A stretch of DNA of 64,000 nucleotides, taken from NCBI GenBank assembly GCA_943370215.1, contig CALRQC020000030.1, positions 6,862-70,861 of the forward strand. The letters run 5' to 3'. Positions 1 through 8,609 of the stretch are shown one piece after another. The notes below the pieces were generated by a model, which did no database searches, was not told where the DNA came from, and saw nothing but the letters and a program-made list of their open reading frames with translations. The DNA comes from Niveispirillum sp943370215 (GTDB taxonomy: Bacteria > Pseudomonadota > Alphaproteobacteria > Azospirillales > Azospirillaceae). Within the stretch, counting starts at the first letter, position 1. Every line of letters begins with the position of its first letter. Both the position numbers and the translations under genes were made by a program.

Positions 1-903
1 GCGCCAGGCATTCAGAATGGCTTCGGGGATTTCGAACGGGGCGTGCGGCCAGTTCAGGTTGGCGCGCGCCCCCTCAATCTCCTTGGCACCCAGCGGCGAG
101 CCGTGGGAGGAGGCGGTGTTGGCCTTGGTCGGGGCGCCATAGCCGATGGTGGTGCGGCAGGCGATCAGCGACGGCGCCTCGGTCGTGCGGGCATATTCGA
201 TCGCCGCGGCAATGGCCTTGGGGTCATGGCCGTCAATTTCCTGCACATCCCAGTTATAGGCGCGGAAACGGGCCAGATTGTCATCGCTGAAAGAGACGCT
301 GGTAGCGCCGTCGATGCTGATCTTGTTGTCGTCCCACAGCACGATCAGCTTGGACAGAGCCAGATGGCCGGCGAGCGACGCGGCTTCGTGGCTGATGCCT
401 TCCTGCAGGTCGCCGTCCGACGCGATGACATAGGTGAAGTGGTTCACCAGATCATCGCCGAAGCGGGAATGCATGATGCGTTCGGCCATGGCCATGCCGA
501 CGGCGGTGGCAATGCCCTGGCCCAGCGGGCCGGTGGTGGTCTCAATCCCGCCACCATAGCCATATTCCGGGTGGCCGGCGGTGCGCGAGCCGATCTGGCG
601 GAAGCGCTTCAGCTCCGACAGCGGGAAATCATCGTAGCCCGTCAGGTGCAGCAGGCTGTACAGCAGCATGGAGCCATGGCCGGCCGACAGCACGAAACGG
701 TCACGGTCAGCCCAGCTAGGGCGCTTGGGATCAAACTTCAGGAACTTCGTGAACAGCACCGTCGCCACATCGGCCATGCCCATCGGCATACCAGGGTGCC
801 CGGACTTGGCGGCTTCCACCGCGTCCATGGAGAGCGCGCGGATGGCGTTGGCGAGATCGGCGTGCGAGACGCCTTCGATCAGATCAGACGGTGCGGAGGA
901 CAT
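1..903 (-). CDS. tkt: Transketolase, N-terminal part (3' end outside window)
   Basis: Thiamine-diphosphate enzyme of the non-oxidative pentose phosphate pathway, moving two-carbon ketol units between sugar phosphates in the cytosol. The 301 visible codons start at the ATG complementary to 901-903 and give MSSAPSDLIEGVSHADLANA, then SGHPGMPIGMA, the cofactor-side stretch SAGHGSMLLYSLLHLTGYD, GGIETTTGPLGQG and SDGDLQEGISHEA with the diphosphate-binding GDG. The frame stays open to base 1, so roughly the last 55 percent of a typical 660-residue protein is missing. It is divergent from the coiled-coil gene at 1268, and the gap carries a 14-bp palindrome that could be an operator. Family assignment is secure. 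Confidence 0.95.
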   Translation of the reverse strand, partial: MSSAPSDLIEGVSHADLANAIRALSMDAVEAAKSGHPGMPMGMADVATVLFTKFLKFDPKRPSWADRDRFVLSAGHGSMLLYSLLHLTGYDDFPLSELKRFRQIGSRTAGHPEYGYGGGIETTTGPLGQGIATAVGMAMAERIMHSRFGDDLVNHFTYVIASDGDLQEGISHEAASLAGHLALSKLIVLWDDNKISIDGATSVSFSDDNLARFRAYNWDVQEIDGHDPKAIAAAIEYARTTEAPSLIACRTTIGYGAPTKANTASSHGSPLGAKEIEGARANLNWPHAPFEIPEAILNAWR

Positions 904-1267
904 TGCGCGAAGGGCCTTTCATGTGGGTGCCCGCCATGCGTTGGGCGGGTGCCGCCATTGTCTTGAAGCGCGTACCAGAAATAAGCAGGGCCCCAGCCAC
1001 CCCGGTCCGGCGGTTGAAGCCCCATTGGAACGGCGGCAAATTGCGGTAACGACCCTTAAGGGTCAAGGCTTAGCCAAGCATGGCCGCTGTTCAATAGGAC
1101 ATGGCGGATACCACCCCCTGTCGGTGATCTTTCGCTGGTGCGACAGGGGCTGTTATTGACGGCGACCGGCCACACCCCTATCGTTCGCCGCAGCGCCACC
1201 CAAGCGATGGCGCTGGCGTATTTGTGCACCTGCCATCGTTCCCTCAGATATTCAGAGAGTTTCGCAA
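904..1267. promoter_or_regulatory. Divergent intergenic region tkt / coiled-coil gene
   Basis: No convincing gene. It must hold the tkt promoter and that of the zapA cluster. Two structures are visible: the perfect palindrome GACCCTTAAGGGTC at 1051-1064, upstream of tkt, and a longer stem of ccccctgtcg (near 1111) against cgacagggg (near 1139). The palindrome is a candidate regulator site; no family can be assigned. Confidence 0.45.
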
Positions 1268-1945
1268 TTGGATCGCCTGACCACCGCGTTGCAGCGCCTG
1301 GATATGGCCATCGGCCAACTGGACAAGGCCCTGACCAAACGGCTGGAACGGCTGGACACTGCCTCGTCCCTGGACAGTACCATGCTGGCCGAATGGACCC
1401 GGCTGGAGACGGAGAATGCCCGGCTGACCGAAGAGACCAGTCGGTTGAGCCTGGAGCGGGATGAGTCCCGACGGGTAACGACGCGTTCGACGGAAGAGAA
1501 TATCACCCTGAAGGGGACCGCCGACCGCCTGGCCGGGGAGAAGGACCAGCTTCAGCAGCAGCGCGACCAGTTGACGCGGGAGCTGGAGCAGGCGCAGCAG
1601 ACGACGACGCGCTTGACGGAAGAGAATATCACCCTGAAAGGAACTGCTGACCGGTTGGCCGGGGAGAAGGACGAGCTTTGCCAGCAGCGTGACCAGTTGG
1701 CGCGCGAGTTGGAACAGGCCCAGCAGGGGGCGATGCGTTTGGCGGAAGGGACGACCACGCTGAAAGCGACCGCCGACCGGCTGGCCGGGGAGAAGGACCA
1801 GCTTCAGCAGCAGCGCGATCAGTTGACGCGTGAGTTGGAGCAGGCGCGCGATGGGGAGCGCAAGGCGCAGGATCAGGCGCGGGCTGTAAGGGCCCGGCTG
1901 GATGCCGCGATTAACGGCCTTCAGGGCATGTTGGAGGAAGGTTGA
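1268..1945 (+). CDS. Coiled-coil protein with three 42-residue repeats, upstream of zapA
   Basis: Predicted 225-residue cytoplasmic, almost wholly coiled-coil protein. No signal peptide or membrane segment is seen. The start is a TTG preceded by agagag. Residues from about 75 to 200 are three tandem copies of a 42-residue unit (six heptads) sharing TADRLAGEKDxLxQQRDQL. The DNA copies begin near 1490, 1616 and 1742, exactly 126 bp apart. The stop codon lies one base before the zapA ATG, so the two are translated as a pair. Position and coiled-coil character suggest a role with the divisome like ZapB or DUF4164-type proteins, but this is inference from context; the sequence shows no catalytic motif. 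Confidence 0.75.
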   Translation: MDRLTTALQRLDMAIGQLDKALTKRLERLDTASSLDSTMLAEWTRLETENARLTEETSRLSLERDESRRVTTRSTEENITLKGTADRLAGEKDQLQQQRDQLTRELEQAQQTTTRLTEENITLKGTADRLAGEKDELCQQRDQLARELEQAQQGAMRLAEGTTTLKATADRLAGEKDQLQQQRDQLTRELEQARDGERKAQDQARAVRARLDAAINGLQGMLEEG

Positions 1946-1946
1946 A

Positions 1947-2309
1947 ATGCGGCGGGTCGATTTTACCCTGAATGGGCGCAGCCATTCGCTGAATTGCGAA
2001 GATGGGCAGGAAAAGCGGGTCGCTGATCTGGCCGCTTATATCGATACAAGGATGCGGGAGATCACCGGTGGTGCCGGTGGCAATGATGTGCAGAACCTGT
2101 TGGTCACCTGCATGGTGCTTGCCGATGAGTTGCAGGAGGCACGTGCGGAGGTGCAGCGGCGGGGGGCGGTGGCGACCTTGCCGGCCCTGTCACAAACGGC
2201 TGCCCCCACCCCGGTTTCCCGTCCGGCGGATGATGCGGTGGTGATTGCTGCTGTCGATGGTTTGGCAAAACGCATAGAAGACATTGCAGCGCGGCTCGAA
2301 CGCACCTAG
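1947..2309 (+). CDS. zapA: Cell division protein ZapA
   Basis: FtsZ-ring-associated protein that crosslinks FtsZ protofilaments at midcell. The 120-residue product opens MRRVDFTLNGRSHSLNCEDG and continues with KRVADLAAYIDTRMREI, the usual ZapA beta-strand/helix head, then a C-terminal helical tail with an alanine-rich end. The ATG at 1947 is chosen because it follows ggaggaagg and the preceding gene's TGA; an earlier in-frame start at 1902 would only add shadow sequence. The order zapA - 6S RNA - 5-FCL is conserved in many proteobacteria and supports the call. Confidence 0.9.
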   Translation: MRRVDFTLNGRSHSLNCEDGQEKRVADLAAYIDTRMREITGGAGGNDVQNLLVTCMVLADELQEARAEVQRRGAVATLPALSQTAAPTPVSRPADDAVVIAAVDGLAKRIEDIAARLERT

Positions 2310-2316
2310 ATTAGGT

Positions 2317-2490
2317 ATCAGGAAGGCTGGCTGCCTGGTTCGTCAGGCTGCTTTATCCCCGGGGCCGATAATCATTACCTCTGGGGGCTGTCCCTGCCGA
2401 CGCCGTGGTGTCGGTATATGGCTCCCACCTGCTTGAGCAGGTCACGAGGGATGGCTTACGCCAACGGCCAAGGTGGCCACCTTCCCCCCG
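2317..2490 (+). ncRNA. ssrS: 6S RNA
   Basis: The gap between zapA and 5-FCL is the classical 6S RNA locus. The ends pair: ggaaggctggc at 2321-2331 against gccaccttcc at 2476-2485 (one bulge), giving a closed rod of about 170 nt. Internal complementary segments (ggggccgat, ctgccgacgcc/ggtgtcgg, cacctgcttgagcaggt) fit the long, bulged duplex that mimics an open promoter and binds sigma70-RNA polymerase. A strong hairpin at 2496-2531 follows. Exact ends are estimated. Basis: position plus pairing seen in the sequence; no covariance search was run. Confidence 0.8.
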
Positions 2491-2495
2491 ATCCT

Positions 2496-2531
2496 GTCAA
2501 AACGGCCCCGTTGTTGAGGGGCCGTTTTGAC
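2496..2531 (+). terminator. Stem-loop terminator after 6S RNA
   Basis: A perfect 14-bp inverted repeat (GTCAAAACGGCCCC / its complement) with the 8-nt loop gttgttga. The right arm contains the run TTTT. It separates the 6S RNA from the 5-FCL start codon 22 nt downstream. Confidence 0.75.
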
Positions 2532-2552
2532 ATCCAGGCCAAGGCTCTCCCC

Positions 2553-3197
2553 ATGTCCAACAGCGCCGACACCATGGACTCTCAGGCCCTTGCCGAGGAG
2601 GTGGAGGCCAGTACCGCCGCAAAGCGGGAGGCGCGCCGTGTGGCCCGCGTGACCCGCGCGGCCTGTTATACCGCCGCAGGTGATGCGGCGGAACAGGTGG
2701 CCGGGCGGGTACATGATCTTGTGGCGCAACTCTCCCCTGGTGCTCCTGCCATGGTGGCCGGCTATTGGGCCAAGGGGGATGAACTGGATTTGCGCCCGAC
2801 ACTGGATATGCTCTGCCTGGCTGGGCATGGCGTGTGTCTGCCCGTCGTCTCTGGTGTTGCCTGGCCGCTGCTGTTCCGGTTCTGGCGCCCCGGTCACCCG
2901 CTGGTGCCGGGATCGTTCCGCATCATGGAACCGATGGCCGATGCACCGCTGGCCCAGCCTTCCATCGTGCTGGTGCCGCTGCTGGCTTTTGATAGGGATG
3001 GCTGGCGGCTGGGCTATGGCGGCGGCTTCTATGACCGCACGCTGGCGGTGCTGCGCGACAGCGCGCCGGTGGTGGCGGTGGGTATCGCCTATGCGGGCCA
3101 GGAAGTGCCCAGCGTGCCGCGCGACCCGTATGATCAACGGCTGGACTGGTTGGTAACGGAAAAGGGGGTGAGCCGGTTCGCCCCCACCCAGCCATAA
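2553..3197 (+). CDS. 5-formyltetrahydrofolate cyclo-ligase
   Basis: Converts 5-formyl-THF to 5,10-methenyl-THF with ATP (one-carbon metabolism; ygfA/MTHFS family). The 214-residue product has the basic N-terminal segment AAKREARRVAR, GYWAKGDELD, and the C-terminal signature PLLAFDRDGWRLGYGGGFYD that forms the nucleotide/folate site. ATG 2553 is preferred because it lies just after the 6S terminator and gives a family-typical length; ATG 2574 is a possible alternative. Extending the frame to 2418 would run through the 6S RNA and is rejected. The YmdB-like gene follows 31 nt later and may be cotranscribed. Confidence 0.9.
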   Translation: MSNSADTMDSQALAEEVEASTAAKREARRVARVTRAACYTAAGDAAEQVAGRVHDLVAQLSPGAPAMVAGYWAKGDELDLRPTLDMLCLAGHGVCLPVVSGVAWPLLFRFWRPGHPLVPGSFRIMEPMADAPLAQPSIVLVPLLAFDRDGWRLGYGGGFYDRTLAVLRDSAPVVAVGIAYAGQEVPSVPRDPYDQRLDWLVTEKGVSRFAPTQP

Positions 3198-3228
3198 AAA
3201 TACCGGCGGTACGAAAGGTACTGTTCTT

Positions 3229-4071
3229 ATGCGGTTGATTTTCCTTGGTGATATTGTTGGTCGCAGCGGGCGGGAAGGGGTGCTGCGGCATCTGCCCACC
3301 CTGCGGGAGAAGCTGAAGCCCGATTTCATCGTGGTGAATGGTGAGAATGCGGCAGGCGGCTTCGGCATTACCGACAAGATCGCGCAAGAGCTGTTCGCCG
3401 CCGGGGTGGATTGTGTGACCCTGGGCAATCATGCCTGGGACCAGAAGGAATTGCTGTCCCAGATCGACCGCATTCCGCAGCTTGTTCGCCCGATCAATTT
3501 CCCCGACGGCACACCGGGGCGTGGCTATACGGTGCTGCCGGCCAAGAATGGCCGGCACAAGGTGATGGTGATCAATGCCATGGGTCGGGTCTTCATGGAC
3601 CCGCTGGATGATCCGTTCCCGCCGGTGGAAAAGCTGCTGCGAATCCATCAACTGGGCGGTGCCCGCATGGGACCGGCGGGGGTGGATGCCGTCATCATGG
3701 ATTTCCATGGCGAGGCCAGTTCAGAAAAAATGATCATGGGCCATGTGCTGGATGGCCGCGCCAGTTTGGTGGTCGGTACCCATTGCCATGTCCCGACGGC
3801 CGACCTGCAGATCCTCAATGGCGGTACCGCCTATCAGACGGATGCCGGCATGTGCGGTGATTATGACACCGTTATCGGCATGAAGAAGGAAGCGGCCATC
3901 CACAAGATGCTGCGCAAAATTCCCGGGGAGCGCTATTCACCTGGTGAGAATGACGCGACGGTGACGGTTTGCGGCGTATTCGTGGAGACAGACGATCGCA
4001 CCGGTCTGGCGAAGCGTGCGGAGTCGATCCGCATCGGTGGTCGCCTCGGCCAATCCATGCCGAGCCTATAA
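3229..4071 (+). CDS. YmdB-like metallophosphoesterase (TIGR00282 family)
   Basis: Dinuclear-metal phosphoesterase; the Bacillus homologue YmdB hydrolyses cyclic mononucleotides. The 280-residue protein has the metal ligands in family order: FLGDIVGRSGR (Asp), VNGENAAGGFGIT (Glu/Asn), TLGNHAWDQ (Asn-His), MDFHGEASSEK (His), GTHCHVPTAD (two His) and ILNGGTAYQTDAGMCG. A start with good spacing follows gaaaggta. The in vivo substrate in alphaproteobacteria is not evident from the sequence. It faces the formyltransferase gene tail-to-tail across 134 nt. Confidence 0.92.
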   Translation: MRLIFLGDIVGRSGREGVLRHLPTLREKLKPDFIVVNGENAAGGFGITDKIAQELFAAGVDCVTLGNHAWDQKELLSQIDRIPQLVRPINFPDGTPGRGYTVLPAKNGRHKVMVINAMGRVFMDPLDDPFPPVEKLLRIHQLGGARMGPAGVDAVIMDFHGEASSEKMIMGHVLDGRASLVVGTHCHVPTADLQILNGGTAYQTDAGMCGDYDTVIGMKKEAAIHKMLRKIPGERYSPGENDATVTVCGVFVETDDRTGLAKRAESIRIGGRLGQSMPSL

Positions 4072-4107
4072 GCCGAGAGCTTTTGGCCAATCTCTTCCGC
4101 CTATGCC

Positions 4108-4174
4108 GGGCGCCGCCGCCCGGCGCATGAGGGAACGCGAAATCCCCCTTGATCAGTCACGATCAACGGGGATT
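4108..4174. terminator. Two inverted repeats between convergent genes
   Basis: A GC-rich stem (gccgggcg / cgcccggc) lies near 4104-4125, followed at 4141-4174 by aatcccc-c-ttgatc pairing with gatcaa-c-ggggatt around a 6-nt loop. Both sit between convergent genes and could act as a bidirectional terminator. Neither has a long T-tract, so a purely structural or barrier role is also possible. Confidence 0.45.
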
Positions 4175-4205
4175 GGTATAGGCAGGGTCTTGCAGATGGC
4201 TCTGC

Positions 4206-5198
4206 CTATAACACCAATGGCGCACCGGGCAGGCGGCGCCATTCATCATCGGGCAGCAGAATGTCGATGCGCGCTGCGCCTTCCGTTGGCAGCAACCCTT
4301 CCAGCGGAATGGCAAAGCCACATTGCCCATCACCATACCCGGCGGCAGCGACGTCGACGCGGTGCAGGGTGGCCGTGGTTTCCACGCCAGCCCCGTCATT
4401 TACCACCAACCGTAGCCGCACCGGTGCGGCTACGGTTGGATCAAAGGCCCAGCCATGGGCATGACCATCCCAGATGCCATCGAACCATCCCTTGATACGG
4501 CCGGGCGCCCGGTAATGCAGGGGCAGACCCTGGAAATCCATATGGAGCGGGCTTTCCGGTCCATCGCGGAACGCCTGCCAGCGCCGCCGCACCTCATCCA
4601 CCGGCATATAGGGCGTCAGCTTGGCCAGGGCCATGACCTCGACCAGGCGGTGCGGCCGGCCAGCCCAGCTTTCCCCGCAAGGTGGCGGCAACTGGCCGGT
4701 CAAGGCCGGGGCCAGCCGTTCCAGCAGGTTCAGCACAGCTCCCAGGGCCAGATCGGAAAGGCTGCGATACCCGATATTGGCCGGGATGGCGAAACGTTCC
4801 ACCGCCAAAATGGGGCCTGAATCGACGGGTAGTTGCATCAGGTGCGCCGTGGCGCCGAAATGGGCCGCCCCCTCATAGAGGGCCAGATGCAGGATACCGG
4901 AGCCAGGATATTCCGGCGGTCCCGGATGCAGGTTAACCGCGCCCGCCCCACAGCGTGCCAGTAGCGCACCCGGCACCACCTGTCCAAAGCAGACGGTAAT
5001 CAGCCGCACCCGCTGGCCTTCCCGCATCGTCAAGGCAGCATCGAGCCCGGCCAGATCATGCGCCAGGATAAGGGCGATATCCGGATTGGCCGCCGCCAGC
5101 AACTGGGCAGCCGCCGTCGCCAGATGCGGCGGCGACAGCAGCACCAACGCGTCCAGCGACGGGGAAGGGGGCGTCACCTCTGCCGGCACGTCGTCCAT
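4206..5198 (-). CDS. Formyltransferase-family protein with C-terminal beta-rich module
   Basis: The 330-residue protein has two parts. Residues about 15-200 match the formyltransferase Rossmann fold, with the Asn-His-Asp catalytic set visible: VNLHPGPPEYPGSG supplies Asn and His, and LPVDSGPIL supplies Asp. This predicts transfer of a formyl group from 10-formyl-THF to an amino group. From about residue 230 it changes to GWFDGIWDGHAHGWAFDP followed by VRLRLVVNDGAGVETTATLHRVDVAAAGYGDGQCGFAIPL, a pattern familiar from the tails of alphaproteobacterial glycosyltransferases. The ATG abuts the trpE stop (TGAATG), so it is translationally coupled as the third gene of ppiD-trpE. The substrate is unknown; a sugar amine is as likely as a tRNA or amino acid. 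Confidence 0.75.
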   Translation of the reverse strand: MDDVPAEVTPPSPSLDALVLLSPPHLATAAAQLLAAANPDIALILAHDLAGLDAALTMREGQRVRLITVCFGQVVPGALLARCGAGAVNLHPGPPEYPGSGILHLALYEGAAHFGATAHLMQLPVDSGPILAVERFAIPANIGYRSLSDLALGAVLNLLERLAPALTGQLPPPCGESWAGRPHRLVEVMALAKLTPYMPVDEVRRRWQAFRDGPESPLHMDFQGLPLHYRAPGRIKGWFDGIWDGHAHGWAFDPTVAAPVRLRLVVNDGAGVETTATLHRVDVAAAGYGDGQCGFAIPLEGLLPTEGAARIDILLPDDEWRRLPGAPLVL

Positions 5199-6713
5199 TC
5201 AGATCGCCCCCCGTTCCTGGGCGAAGCGCACAGCCTCCTCAGCGGCCTTGAACAGGGCCTTGGCCTTGTTCACCGTCTCCTGATATTCGGCCTCCGGGTC
5301 GCTGTCGGCCACCACGCCGCCACCGGCCTGCACATGCATCACCCCGTCCTTCAGCACGGCGGTGCGCAGCGCGATGCAGGTATCCATGCTGCCATTGGCG
5401 GCGAAATAGCCGATGCAGCCGCCATAGATGCCGCGCCGCGTCTTCTCCAGCTCGTCGATGATCTCCATCGCCCGCACCTTGGGTGCGCCCGACACGGTGC
5501 CCGCCGGGAAGCCAGCCACCAGCGCCTCGATCGGCGTGAATTTCGGGTTCAGCTTGCCTTCCACGTTGGAGACGATGTGCATGACGTGGGAGTAATATTC
5601 GATGGTGTATTTTTCCGTCACCGTCACGGTGCCGGTCTGCGCCACCCGGCCCACATCATTGCGGCCCAGATCCAGCAGCATCAGATGTTCGGCCAGTTCC
5701 TTGGGATCGGACAGCAGGTCGGCGGCCAGGGCCTTATCCTCCGCCGCATCCTTGCCACGCCGCCTTGTGCCGGCGATGGGGCGGATGGTGACAGTATCGT
5801 CCCGCAGCCGCACCAGGATTTCAGGGCTGGAACCCACCACCGACAGGTGCCCGAAATCCAGGAAGAACATGAAGGGCGACGGGTTCAGCCGGCGCAGCGC
5901 CCGGTATAGCGCAAAGGGCGGCAGAGCGAAGGGTACGGAGAAACGCTGGCTGGGCACGACCTGGAAGATGTCGCCGGCGCGGATATATTCCTTCGCCTTC
6001 TCCACGATGCCGTAATATTCCTGCACCGCCGTGTTGGAGCTGGGGGCCGGCAGCGCCGTCACCTCCAACGTCGTCTCATGCGCAGCGGGAACCGGCCCTT
6101 CCAGGTCGGCCACGGTTTCCGTCAGCAGGGTACGGGCAGCGGCATAGGCATCGGCGGCGGACAGGCCGGCCATCGGCCGTACCGGTGTCACCACCGTCAC
6201 CACATTCTCGATCCCGTCGAAAATGGCCATGACCGTCGGGCGGATCATGATGCTGTCTTCGACATTCAGCTCATTGGGGTTGCTGTCCGGCAGCCGTTCC
6301 ATCAGCCGGACCATGTCATAGCCCAGATAGCCGAACAGCCCGGCCGACATGGGCGGCAATTCCGCCGGCAGGTCGATGCGCGATTCGTCCAGCAAGGCGG
6401 CCAGCACCTTCAGCGGGTCACCCTGGCAGGGGGTGAAGCTGTCGGGATCGGCTGCGGCGTTGCGGTTGATCTCCGACGCCGTACCCCGGCAGCGCCAGAT
6501 CAGATCAGGCTTCAGACCGATCAGGGAATAGCGGCCGCGCACCGACCCGCCCGTCACCGATTCCAGCAGGAAGCAGTTGGCGCGACCGCGCCCCAGCTTC
6601 AGCATGGCGGAGACAGGCGTGTCCAGGTCGCTGACCAGTCGCGTCCACAGAACCTGGGCCTGGCCGGATTCGTAGGTACGGATAAAGGCGCTTTCGTCGG
6701 GGAAGGTGCGCAC
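5199..6713 (-). CDS. trpE: Anthranilate synthase component I
   Basis: Converts chorismate and glutamine-derived ammonia to anthranilate, the first committed step of tryptophan synthesis. The 504-residue protein has the tryptophan feedback-binding motif LLES (NCFLLESVTGG), FQVVPSQRFSVP, and the chorismate-site blocks IRPIAGTRRRG, LLDLGRNDVGRVA, FPAGTVSGAPKVRAMEIIDELE and RGIYGGCIGYF. No glutaminase domain is fused, so a separate TrpG is expected elsewhere. It lies 6 nt after the foldase gene and directly abuts the formyltransferase gene, forming one minus-strand operon. Confidence 0.96.
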   Translation of the reverse strand: MRTFPDESAFIRTYESGQAQVLWTRLVSDLDTPVSAMLKLGRGRANCFLLESVTGGSVRGRYSLIGLKPDLIWRCRGTASEINRNAAADPDSFTPCQGDPLKVLAALLDESRIDLPAELPPMSAGLFGYLGYDMVRLMERLPDSNPNELNVEDSIMIRPTVMAIFDGIENVVTVVTPVRPMAGLSAADAYAAARTLLTETVADLEGPVPAAHETTLEVTALPAPSSNTAVQEYYGIVEKAKEYIRAGDIFQVVPSQRFSVPFALPPFALYRALRRLNPSPFMFFLDFGHLSVVGSSPEILVRLRDDTVTIRPIAGTRRRGKDAAEDKALAADLLSDPKELAEHLMLLDLGRNDVGRVAQTGTVTVTEKYTIEYYSHVMHIVSNVEGKLNPKFTPIEALVAGFPAGTVSGAPKVRAMEIIDELEKTRRGIYGGCIGYFAANGSMDTCIALRTAVLKDGVMHVQAGGGVVADSDPEAEYQETVNKAKALFKAAEEAVRFAQERGAI

Positions 6714-6719
6714 GGCCGC

Positions 6720-8609
6720 TTACTCCTGCGGGCGATACATGGTGTCGATGACCGACCGGTTGATGGTGACGCCGTAGCGCGCCCGCAGACCAGCCAGATA
6801 TTGCAGCATCAGGTCCGAGGCCATGGCTTCCGCCATATTGCTGCTCAGCATGTTGATGGCCGTGGCAGCCTGCACCAGCGACGGATCGGCGGGGATGATT
6901 TCCACCAGCTTGGCCACCACCTGGCCGCTGCTGCTGGCCCCCACCGCAACCGTGTCGGGCTTGGCGGCGAACATGGGTTCAAACAGGCTGGCCGGCAGGG
7001 AGAGGTTGGGGCCACCGGCGCGGCGCATCGGCTCACTGCGCTGGACCAGGGCACCGGTGATGCCGGCGGCGGCATCCTTGGGCGTAGCCCCGGTGCGCAG
7101 CTTCTCGGCCACTTCGTCAGCCTTCTTCTTGGCGGCGGCGGCCTTCTGCTCGGCCTGCCAATCGGCCAGAACCTGGCCCTTCACCTCCGCCAGCGGCTTC
7201 ACGGCCGAGGGGGTGACGGCATCGACATGCACGACATAGAAGGCATCATTGCCAGCCTCCGCCACGCTGCCATTCTGGCCTTCGGGCAGGGAGAAGGCGT
7301 TGGTCAGAATGGCTTCCGCTGTCGGCAGGCCATCGGTCTTCACCACGCCCTTCTTGTCCTTGCCCTGGTTGTCCACGCCTTCCAGCTTGATGGTGCGGCC
7401 ACCGAATTCCTTCACGGCATCGGCCACCGGGGTGCCGTTTGCCAGTGCATCTTCCAGCTTGGTCGATGCCTCATAGAGCTTGTCGATGGATTTTTCCTGA
7501 CGGACCTTGGCGGTCACCTCGTCCTTCACCTCAGCCAGGGTGCGGGTACCTCCGGCCTTGATGGTGCTGACCAGGGCGACGTGGAAACCAAACGCGCTTT
7601 CCACCGGGCCGACGGGCTTGCCCTGTTCGGCGGTGAAGACCGGTTCGGCCAGTTCCGCCGGCAGGTCGGCCTTTAGCACATCCTCCAGCTTCACGGCTTC
7701 CTGCTTGGCGTCCTTGGCCACCTGCTCCAGTGTCTTGCCGCCCTGGATGGCGGCCAGCGCCTTGTCGGCAGCGGCTTTGTCCGGGAAGACGATCTGGGTC
7801 AGGGTCCGGCGCTCAGCCGTCACATAGTCAGCCTGGTGGGCGTCGTAATATTCCTGGCGCTGTTCATCGCTGACCTGGATTTCCTTGGACAGGGCCGAGG
7901 CTTCGATCAGACCGATGGTCAGGTCACGATATTCCGGTGCCGTGTAGCGCACGGCCTTGTCCTGGTGGAACTGGGCCAGCACCGCCTCTTCTGGGGCGGG
8001 GGCGTCCGGCATGGCGGTGTTGGGGATGGTCACCAGATCGAAACGCCGTGCCTCCTCCCGATAGCGGAACAATTGTTCGGCCAGGGCGCGGGGCACGGTC
8101 GTGCCGGCGGTGACGGCGCCGGCAATGTCACCCTGCGCCAGATCGGCCCGCACCTGCTCGGCAAAGCCATGCTCGGTATAGCCATTCTGGGCCAGCAGGG
8201 CGCGCATCAGCGCCGGATCGAACTGGCCCAGCCCGTTCTTGAAGGCCGGCACCTTGGAAACCATGTCCACCACGGTCTGGTCGGCGATGCGGATGCCGGC
8301 ATCCTCTGCCGCCTTCAGCAGCAAGGTGCGCTGGATCAACTGTTCCAGCGCCCGATCCACCAGACCCAGTTGGCGGGCCTTGGTTTCATTGAAGTCCGGC
8401 CCCATCACCTGCCGCAGGCGATTGATCTCAGACTTGAACTCGCGGTCCAGTTCCTGCGGGGTGATGTTGGTGTCGCCCACCTTGGCGACGCCGGTTTGCA
8501 CGCCGCGCGTGATGTCGCCAATACCCCAGACGGCAAAGCTGATGATCAGGACGACGAACAGGATCTTGACGACCCAGGAGCCGGCGGTGCTGCGGATGAT
8601 CTGGAGCAT
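6720..8609 (-). CDS. ppiD: Membrane-anchored peptidyl-prolyl isomerase (PpiD/SurA type)
   Basis: Periplasmic folding factor tethered to the inner membrane. The 629-residue product has one N-terminal membrane segment (about residues 14-30, VVKILFVVLIISFAVWGIG), then a SurA-like N-terminal region (VAKVGDTNITPQELDREF ... LVDRALEQLIQRTLLLKAAEDAG). A parvulin-type domain follows at about 255-370 (RRTLTQIVF, GKTLEQVAKD, SAFGFHVALVSTIKAG), then a long C-terminal chaperone region. It heads the ppiD-trpE-formyltransferase operon, a linkage common in Rhodospirillales. The parvulin domain looks divergent, so chaperone activity may matter more than isomerase activity. Confidence 0.88.
   Translation of the reverse strand: MLQIIRSTAGSWVVKILFVVLIISFAVWGIGDITRGVQTGVAKVGDTNITPQELDREFKSEINRLRQVMGPDFNETKARQLGLVDRALEQLIQRTLLLKAAEDAGIRIADQTVVDMVSKVPAFKNGLGQFDPALMRALLAQNGYTEHGFAEQVRADLAQGDIAGAVTAGTTVPRALAEQLFRYREEARRFDLVTIPNTAMPDAPAPEEAVLAQFHQDKAVRYTAPEYRDLTIGLIEASALSKEIQVSDEQRQEYYDAHQADYVTAERRTLTQIVFPDKAAADKALAAIQGGKTLEQVAKDAKQEAVKLEDVLKADLPAELAEPVFTAEQGKPVGPVESAFGFHVALVSTIKAGGTRTLAEVKDEVTAKVRQEKSIDKLYEASTKLEDALANGTPVADAVKEFGGRTIKLEGVDNQGKDKKGVVKTDGLPTAEAILTNAFSLPEGQNGSVAEAGNDAFYVVHVDAVTPSAVKPLAEVKGQVLADWQAEQKAAAAKKKADEVAEKLRTGATPKDAAAGITGALVQRSEPMRRAGGPNLSLPASLFEPMFAAKPDTVAVGASSSGQVVAKLVEIIPADPSLVQAATAINMLSSNMAEAMASDLMLQYLAGLRARYGVTINRSVIDTMYRPQE

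Noticed and set aside
43..966. Plus-strand 307-codon frame over transketolase
   Set aside because: It is antisense to a clear tkt reading frame and encodes Arg/Gly-rich shadow sequence; many similar long antisense frames (for example over ppiD, pdhC, recO and glgB) were dismissed for the same reason.
2418..2552. N-terminal extension of 5-FCL
   Set aside because: It would translate through the 6S RNA and its terminator and adds no homologous residues.
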